Of a stretch of 64,000 nucleotides of DNA, positions 58,889 to 64,000 are shown piece after piece (position 1 is the stretch's first letter; every line of letters begins with the position of its first letter). Both the position numbers and the translations under genes were made by a program. Source of the DNA: Merluccius polli. Lineage: Eukaryota > Chordata > Actinopteri > Gadiformes > Merlucciidae. The notes under the pieces were generated by a model. That model was not told where the DNA came from, ran no database searches, and saw only the letters and a list, made by a program, of their open reading frames with translations. The stretch is from contig JAOPHQ010002054.1 of the NCBI GenBank assembly GCA_030340625.1, forward strand, positions 26,046 through 90,045. The letters run 5' to 3'.

Positions 58889-59020
58889 AGGTAGAAAAAG
58901 CCTCTGAGAGGCACAGGGCTTGAAGAGCTTCTTCCACTCCACAGCGTTGTCCCTGGGGAAGGTGATGGGGTAGGTGGTGAAGTTAAAACTCAATCGGACC
59001 GCAGCAGGCCAAGAGTCCAA
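58889..59020 (-). CDS. GXYLT1: GXYLT1 exon 3
   Basis: 132 bp (44 codons) between tttttgaag and gtaagt. Reads LDSWPAAVRLSFNFTTYPIT, then FPRDNAVEWKKLFKPCASQR and LFLP. 'YPITFPxxNAxEWKKLFKPCASQRLFLP' is a hallmark block of GXYLT1/2. The acceptor is unusual in being preceded by a run of T and ending in aag. Phase 0 both ends. Confidence 0.95.
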
Positions 59021-59348
59021 CTTCAAAAAAAAAAGAGAGAAGTTAATAAAGTGGATACCTCTCAGCTAATTTAAACACACACACACACTGTATAAATATT
59101 TAACTACAGGTTTTCAAGGTTCCTGTTTGGTCGCTATTATGAAGAAAACGGCTGGCTGGCAGGAAATAAGTGCCCCCCTTAGACCAATTTGTGTGATTTG
59201 AGAAAAAGAAAATGCAATAACATGCACAACAGAATAAAACTACACTTGAAAAAAAAAACATTGGTCGATCATCAGCTTGCCAAGGACGCAGTGCCAAATC
59301 TTGTTTATTAAGCTGTTTATTGTTTGCAAGTTTTCCTGCTGAACTCAC

Positions 59349-59526
59349 AGCATCTTTGAAGCTCTCGTGCAGATGGTCCTCCGCAAACACATGGAAGTGA
59401 AGCGGCTTTGTGCTGAAAAGGACAGCAGACTTCAGCATGACGAGCGTCTCCTCCAGCCTGGGGCCACAGGCCACCACCGCCAGATGCATCCTCTCATCCT
59501 TGCTTGTCTTGGCGTCTAGCCTCTCC
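59349..59526 (-). CDS. GXYLT1: GXYLT1 exon 2 (start of catalytic domain)
   Basis: 178 bp between ctcctag and gtgagt. After the last base of a split codon it reads ERLDAKTSKDERMHLAVVAC, then GPRLEETLVMLKSAVLFSTK and PLHFHVFAEDHLHESFKDA. 'MHLAVVACG.RLEET..MLKSA' is the first beta-strand/Rossmann-like segment of the GT8-type domain. Its one-base start phase fits the two-base end of the exon at 61115-61272, giving Gly. Confidence 0.93.
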
Positions 59527-60192
59527 CTAGGAGTTTATGTACACAATGAAGTGAAACGTTAGTTGGCACACAAGTGCTGAAGACCAGATGTCACTATTGG
59601 GGAGATCTAAGGGGAGATGCTTTAGTGCGTTTACGTCTGGGCCTGTGTGCCTTTGCAGGAGGAAGCTCTGTGCGATGGTTAAAAGTGATTAAGGAAAAAG
59701 GAAACGGGAGTCGGTGCTACGGCGAAGCCCAGGCGTACCTATGAGACGATTCCAACAAGCAACTCACTCCACAAACATCAGCGGGCAGTCTCCGATACGG
59801 GCTCCAGTGAGACACTGGTGGGGGATTACACCTGACAGAATGGAAACACGTGATCTTTGGGATCTCCCAGGGGTGAGTTCATTATTTATGTATACCATGC
59901 ATTGAGTGTATATATGTAGAGTATGCTTTACACCGGAGACAACCGGTTGAACCTGTGACCGGACGGACCCTCTCCACACGTGGGGTAAGGCAGAATCTGC
60001 ATGACATAATAACAGTGCGGCCAACGCGGTGACCACCCTAGTTTGGGTCTTCGCCAAATGAATTGTTAATGAGTGAGTGAACACTTTACATTAATGTTCT
60101 TGTTACATTGTTACATGACAAATGCACTAACAACCTGTAGGGTATATGTAATAACATATGCCCCTATACATGTAATAACATGTACCCTAATG

Positions 60193-60288
60193 CCTTGCAA
60201 AGTTGCTTCGCGTCAATAGGTGTATTAAAATGGCTGTACATGACAGGATGTAGGCTGTAACGCAAGAAAATATGGTAGTAATAATCAT

Positions 60289-60372
<84 letters not shown>

Positions 60373-60400
60373 GCGTTACTTTACGATAACGTTAAAAAAA
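60193..60400 (+). repeat. Local duplication, copy 1 (with expanded TA tract)
   Basis: Starts ccttgcaaagttgcttcgcg, then tcaataggtgtattaaaatg, gctgtaacgcaagaaaatat and ggtagtaataatcataa, then (TA)n 60292-60367 and tgttgtgcgttactttacga. Partner of 60699-60845. Confidence 0.9.
60292..60367. repeat. (TA)n microsatellite
   Basis: About 38 TA units in GXYLT1 intron 1, within copy 1 of the local duplication. Confidence 0.95.
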
Positions 60401-60698
60401 AAGGGTATAGCCTATGTAATAACATTTACTACCCTAGTAGTGTGGCACCCACTGGCCTGTTCCTCAGCTTAATGTTAGTGTTAAGTACATTTAGCACAGT
60501 TAATACCTCTGTAATCACACTGTTACTGTGACACTAATGTCTAAAGTAACCATAATGTTGTATTTAATGTGTACTTAATGTGCATTGCACCTCTACTCTA
60601 CACTTCAGTAACACAGGATGCCTGCACCCAGCAGGTGGTGTGACTTCAACCCCCTCATCATAATCACTAAGATTAATAAATCAGCCAGATGTCCTTTG

Positions 60699-60845
60699 GC
60701 CTTGCAAAGTTGCTTCGCGTCAATAAGTGTATTAAAATGGCTGTACGCGAGGCTGTAACGCAAGAAAATACGGTAGTAATAATCATAATAACGTGTATAT
60801 ATATACATATAGGTTGTGCGTTACTTTACATCCGATAACGTTAGC
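60699..60845 (+). repeat. Local duplication, copy 2 (short TA tract)
   Basis: Same landmarks as copy 1, with only a short tatatatata segment (about 60796-60805) where copy 1 has about 76 bp, and ggttgtgcgttactttacat at the end. Confidence 0.9.
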
Positions 60846-60863
60846 CCACTAGCTAGCAGCTAC

Positions 60864-61420
60864 ATGGCTACCTCCGTAGCTAACGCCCCCAACCAAAACG
60901 AGCCGCCGCTCAGCAGCATGTCGCCCGGTCCGTCCGACCAACCGACCGGTGGACCAACATTAAAAGACGTTAAACGACGTCTCAACTCTTTCCCCCCTCT
61001 TCCTCCATTGCCCTACACATCCGCCGGTTTTTTCCCCGCTTTTTTTTAGTTTTTAGTTTTTTGCGTCCTCCACAAGGCCCGTGAGCGGACCGGGCTCTTT
61101 CCTGACCACCTTACCCGGCGCCGTGGCTGCCTCTGCCGCGCGGCGTGGCTCGGCGCGCCGTGCGCAGGCTCCGCGCGTCCAGCGCAGCGGCCGGTGTATG
61201 GAGCACACACAGCGGCGGAAACACCGCCGCCAGCACGCATGTAGTGACAAGCGCACGGAGGTAGCATCGCATGTTGGGTTGACAAGGGGAGATTACTGGA
61301 GAAAAGTCAGCATCTTGGAAGAGGGGTGTGGGTGTGGGTGACAAGACGCACCGCCACAGACCACAGACCGGGTGTGCTGCTGCTGGTGGTGGTGGTGGTG
61401 GTGGGGGGGTGTTGCTCAAG
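60864..61420. promoter_or_regulatory. CpG-rich region around GXYLT1 exon 1 (probable promoter island)
   Basis: High density of CG dinucleotides (for example cccggcgccgtggctgcctc at 61115 and gcgcgccgtgcgcaggct near 61152) spanning the first coding exon of the minus-strand GXYLT1. The core promoter and TSS should lie at higher coordinates than 61272. A (GAA)n tract at 61506-61556 bounds it. No TATA box is obvious. Confidence 0.55.
61115..61272 (-). CDS. GXYLT1: GXYLT1 exon 1 (signal-anchor)
   Basis: ATG at 61272-61270, reading MRCYLRALVTTCVLAAVFPP then LCVLHTPAAALDARSL and a basic, low-complexity stretch, to GGCGCCGG|gtaagg. A short basic start (MRCYLR) followed by a hydrophobic stretch of about 20 residues fits the type II signal-anchor expected for this Golgi enzyme, and resembles the mammalian start M-R-R-Y-L-R. 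It ends in phase 2, exactly complementing the next exon. With all seven exons the CDS is 1,179 bp, 392 residues; human is 440, the difference lying in exon 1 and the absent cassette segment. Confidence 0.85.
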
Positions 61421-61505
61421 ACAGTTGGTGTTTCTAATCTTCTGGTCCACCCACTTTGTGATGGTGTGCGTGTTTTAAAACGAGCCTACTTTAAGTCACA
61501 GCCTG

Positions 61506-61556
61506 TAGAAGAAGAAGAAGAAGAAGAAGAAGAAGAAGAAGAAGAAGAAGAAGAAG
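61506..61556 (+). repeat. (GAA)n microsatellite
   Basis: About 17 GAA units, followed by imperfect GAA/GAT to 61595. It lies about 235 bp upstream of the GXYLT1 start codon and 130-150 bp past the YAF2 poly(A) signal. Confidence 0.95.
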
Positions 61557-61689
61557 CTAATGGAGATGATGGAGAAGAAGAAGATGGAGAAGAAACCAGC
61601 AGCACTATAATAAGATAGGCTGCACCAAGTTTTGAATGCTCACTTTAAAAGATCAAGTCAGTCAATGAGAATGATTTATGTCTATCTAT

Positions 61690-62323
61690 ATATCTTTCAT
61701 TGTTTTATTACTCCTTTTTAATCATATAAAAACGTATATAAAATCATGCTTAAATTTACAAAAATAAAGAAAAAAAACAGGTTCCGACGGCGACTCGGTC
61801 AGACGGCAACACCGAAGCGAGATGATGGCACGGGACAGGCTTCCCAAATGTTGCCAGGGTGGACAGAAAATCATGTCAAAGAAAACGGTTTTAATCAACA
61901 TATCAAGTGCAAACAATCTAACAACAATCTATGTGTAAACTATTGTTCAGAGATGACCGCTTCACATCTTTACACAGTGCATATAAACTCATCCTATACA
62001 TCCCGATACTCCCAACCACCCGTATTGGGAGCAACACACAATAATTGAACAATCAAAACCGCTTGAGCACTGCGACACTTCGACTCATAGCGCAAAGCGG
62101 TGGCTTCCTGTGAGTCCGTTTCCACTGTGACTTGGTCAGTTCACTCGCTCATCTTAATGCAATAGTTCTCCCGTCAAGCTTACAGTCGATATAGCTCTGT
62201 GTAGCTTTGTGCGTAACTGAAGACTACTATATTGGCGGTCGCATGTCCTACAACGAACACAGGAGCTGGGGAGGGTGGACGATCCGGCGGGAAGGGGGGT
62301 AGGGGGGGGGGTTTAGTCGTGCA
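61690..62323 (-). other. YAF2 3' untranslated region (inferred)
   Basis: From the stop codon at 62324 to a minus-strand AATAAA at 61704-61709. No ORF of note; moderately unique sequence. Confidence 0.55.
61704..61709 (-). terminator. Candidate YAF2 poly(A) signal
   Basis: Plus-strand tttatt, i.e. AATAAA in the YAF2 direction, 615 bp after the stop. If used, YAF2 ends about 420 bp before the GXYLT1 start codon. Confidence 0.5.
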
Positions 62324-62558
62324 TCAGTGAGCGTCTCCGTTCACCGAGGAGCCGTCCCCGCGCGGCGAGGAGGCCCTGGAGACCCCCCGCTCCGTGTTGT
62401 CCGAGCCGGAGCCGCTGTGGCTGTGTGGGTCTGCTGAGGTAGCGGTGGCCGGAGAAGGCTTGGCCTTCTCCTTAAAGTCTGTGATGATGACGGTCAGGTC
62501 TCCCACGGTGACCTCCAGATGCTGCGCGCTGCTCCGGTCCACGTTTTTCAACCTGGGC
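62324..62558 (-). CDS. YAF2: YAF2 terminal coding exon
   Basis: 235 bp from acceptor cccatcag to TGA at 62324-62326. After completing Arg it reads PRLKNVDRSSAQHLEVTVGD, then LTVIITDFKEKAKPSPATAT, SADPHSHSGSGSDNTERGVS and RASSPRGDGSSVNGDAH. 'RLKNVDRSSAQHLEVTVGDLTVIITDFKEK' is the RYBP/YAF2 C-terminal domain, which binds RING1B and CBX proteins and defines the non-canonical PRC1 complex. The tail 'SDNTERG.SR.SSPRG' distinguishes YAF2 from RYBP. Confidence 0.97.
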
Positions 62559-62691
62559 CTGATGGGAAGACACAAGCGGGAGAAGGTTTTAGAAGAAGCC
62601 ATGTCCACATTATGCCGCCTTCATTATGAGTCAAAACGTTTTCTGTCCAATGGCTCTACTAGAATTACCCCCTCCCCCCCCCCTCAATTAC
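62559..62691 (-). other. Short YAF2 intron
   Basis: 133 bp between gtaatt and cccatcag, with a G-rich run (C-rich on plus, 62668-62683) near its 5' end. The reading frame is split as AG|G across it. Confidence 0.85.
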
Positions 62692-62874
62692 CTCATCGTT
62701 TTATTGTTGTTCTTTTTAAGCGTTGGCTCTTTGTCGTTCTTCTCCTTCTCTGACTTTTCTTTTTTCTCTTTTTTGGGTAGTGTAGGTGGTGGTGGTGGTG
62801 GTGGTGGTGGTGTTGGTTGTGCAAACTGCTGATTTACTTGCTGTGTAACCAGCTGGGAAACAGGCCTTGGCTTT
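62692..62874 (-). CDS. YAF2: YAF2 exon with polyproline tract
   Basis: 183 bp between ctgtttcag and gtaatt. It reads KPRPVSQLVTQQVNQQFAQP, T, nine Pro, TLP, KKEKKEKSEKEKNDKEPTLK and KNNNKTM, with split Arg codons at both ends. 'KPRPVSQLVxQQVxQQF' and the Lys/Glu-rich 'KKEKKxKxEKEK' segment match YAF2. The nine consecutive prolines are encoded by eight CCA plus one CCT, that is by a trinucleotide repeat. In mammalian YAF2 this position is a short '(V)PPTQ' stretch. Confidence 0.95.
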
Positions 62875-62954
62875 CTGAAACAGAGAGATCCACATCACTG
62901 GTCAGTCCCCACAGTAAGAAGCCTGTATCTTTTATTGTGGGAGGGAGCAGGAAA

Positions 62955-62959
<5 letters not shown>

Positions 62960-62990
<31 letters not shown>

Positions 62991-63095
62991 ACGAGCAGGT
63001 AGGAGTTAGACCTCTAGCTCAAGAGATTCCTAATGATTGGGGTTTGAACCCAGAACCTTTCAGCTCAAATACCCAACCGCTAGACGGCAAACAAT
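62960..63095. repeat. Possible SINE-like fragment with adjoining poly-A
   Basis: 29 consecutive A followed by about 105 bp containing 'attggggtttgaacccagaa' and 'cccaaccgctagacggc'. Similar words occur at 42430-42490 and 49175-49220. A SINE-like origin is suggested but unproved. Confidence 0.45.
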
Positions 63096-63780
63096 ATGCT
63101 GCTTTGTTTTATTAGCGGTATTGGAACCACAAAACAATAAATCATTCACTGACATTTCATTACATTGCAGTACAGTATTGGCGCCTCAGACAAAAGAGGA
63201 CTGTGCGGTACACATTGTTATGGGTTGGTTTGCACCTCCACAACATAAGTGCTTTGACACGGTGCGGGTTAGTTGGCCTTTGAAAAAGCATGACCCTGGC
63301 AATGATAAAGTAACATTTCGCCATCTTCAGTTGTTGTCTTCCAAGTTCATTCCCAGTGGGGAAAACGAATTGGAGAAGACAGAGAAACTGTAATTTGGGA
63401 TTACATTATAGACTACACTACACTCTTTATTTGTCTCATTCATCTTCACCCTAGCCGTGGAAACGGCCAGCCTCCCACCCAAGTGTGCTTACGCAAGGGC
63501 TCTTTGATGCATCATCTCATTTATTGAGACCTCATGGAGGGGGGGGGGGGGGGGAAATCAACGAGATTTATGCAAACCAGAGCATCTTTCATAAGCAACC
63601 ATTACTCCAAACTTTCGAGATCGATTGCAATGCTAAATGTGTATAGGGCTGTTATGTATTGTATTGTAGAAATAATGCATTATATAAAACCGTAGGCATG
63701 TCTCTCCCTTTCCTGGGTTAAAATGGCTCTAACCTCGACGAATGGCGCACGCTGAAGGTGAAATAGCAGACCACACAGTG

Positions 63781-63781
<1 letters not shown>

Positions 63782-63840
<59 letters not shown>

Positions 63841-63852
63841 GGGGGGGGGGGG
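63782..63852 (+). repeat. (GT)n followed by poly-G
   Basis: About 28 GT units then about 14 G, in the YAF2 intron about 110 bp from the next exon. Confidence 0.95.
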
Positions 63853-63963
63853 TTGGGAACAGCGGGCTCCCATCAGACAACACAGACACAAATAAAGGTC
63901 TAATAATAATGAAATAATAATAATAATAATAATAAAATAATGGTAAATAACGCGCCATCTTAC

Positions 63964-64000
63964 CGAGTTGACGTTCCCTTCCTGACATCACACATCATGC
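63964..64000 (-). CDS. YAF2: YAF2 exon, 3' part (end of RanBP2-type zinc finger), truncated by window
   Basis: The last 37 bp of an exon that continues past the right edge. Minus strand reads MMCDVRKGTST and a split Arg codon (CG|A), followed by donor gtaaga. 'MMCDVRKGTSTRKPRP' continues directly into the next exon and contains the last Cys of the RanBP2-type zinc finger of YAF2/RYBP. Confidence 0.93.

Larger units (their letters stand above)
59527..61114 (-). other. GXYLT1 intron 1
   Basis: 1.6 kb. It contains a local direct duplication (60193-60400 and 60699-60845), the (TA)n tract 60292-60367, and CpG-rich sequence toward exon 1. I looked for the roughly 31-residue exon present in the long mammalian isoform (the segment with 'CYWNP') and did not find it. 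A plus-strand ORF from 60864 to 61049 is unrecognised. Confidence 0.6.
62875..63963 (-). other. YAF2 intron
   Basis: 1.1 kb between gtaaga and ctgtttcag. It holds a poly-A run (62960-62988) next to a repeat fragment with the tRNA-like word 'gggtttgaacccagaacctt' (about 62990-63095), poly-G at 63537-63554, a GT tract with poly-G (63782-63852) and an AAT/ATT-rich stretch (63901-63940). Confidence 0.8.

Noticed and set aside
62324..64000. RYBP instead of YAF2
   Set aside because: The KPRPVSQLVTQQV region, the spacing and the tail SDNTERG.SRASSPRGDGSSVNGDAH match YAF2; RYBP has a longer linker and a different tail.

Overview
This window is vertebrate nuclear DNA, almost certainly from a ray-finned (teleost) fish. 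Short conserved exons with GT/AG splice sites lie in long non-coding stretches. CA/CT/TA/poly-C microsatellites are extremely dense. Several dispersed sequences resemble high-copy repeats of fish genomes. The species cannot be named from the sequence.

Three genes are recognisable and their order identifies the locus. (1) PDZRN4 on the + strand: six 3' coding exons between 2491 and 18610, all joined in phase 0, encoding the second PDZ domain and the conserved C-terminal region. The RING, TRAF-type zinc-finger and first PDZ exons would lie to the left, outside the window. (2) GXYLT1 on the - strand: seven coding exons from 61272 down to 54419, which join into one uninterrupted 392-codon reading frame. 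(3) YAF2 on the - strand: the last three coding exons (63964-64000 partial, 62692-62874, 62324-62558). PDZRN4, GXYLT1 and YAF2 are neighbours in this order and orientation on human 12q12. This supports the PDZRN4/GXYLT1/YAF2 paralogues over PDZRN3/GXYLT2/RYBP. GXYLT1 and YAF2 are head-to-tail and close: the YAF2 poly(A) signal is about 430 bp from the GXYLT1 start codon. PDZRN4 and GXYLT1 converge on a gene desert of about 33 kb.

Layout: 1-18610 PDZRN4 exons and repeat-rich introns; 18611-~20735 PDZRN4 3' UTR; ~20736-~53700 intergenic, with no gene I can support; ~53700-61272 GXYLT1; 61273-61690 a short interval holding the GXYLT1 promoter/5' UTR; ~61690-64000 YAF2 3' part. The intergenic and intronic DNA holds two hAT-type elements with clear 8-bp target duplications, several foldback/MITE-like elements, minisatellites (24, 18, 37 and 52 bp units), and a CpG-rich island near 49.3-50.1 kb with no visible exon.

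I found no new gene system, CRISPR array, operon or horizontally acquired cassette. The most informative observations are structural: a foldback element ending 10 bp from a GXYLT1 splice donor, a coding (CCA)n tract in YAF2, a repeat pair flanking the last PDZRN4 exon, a local duplication in GXYLT1 intron 1 with one expanded (TA)n tract, and a minisatellite apparently grown inside a dispersed element.
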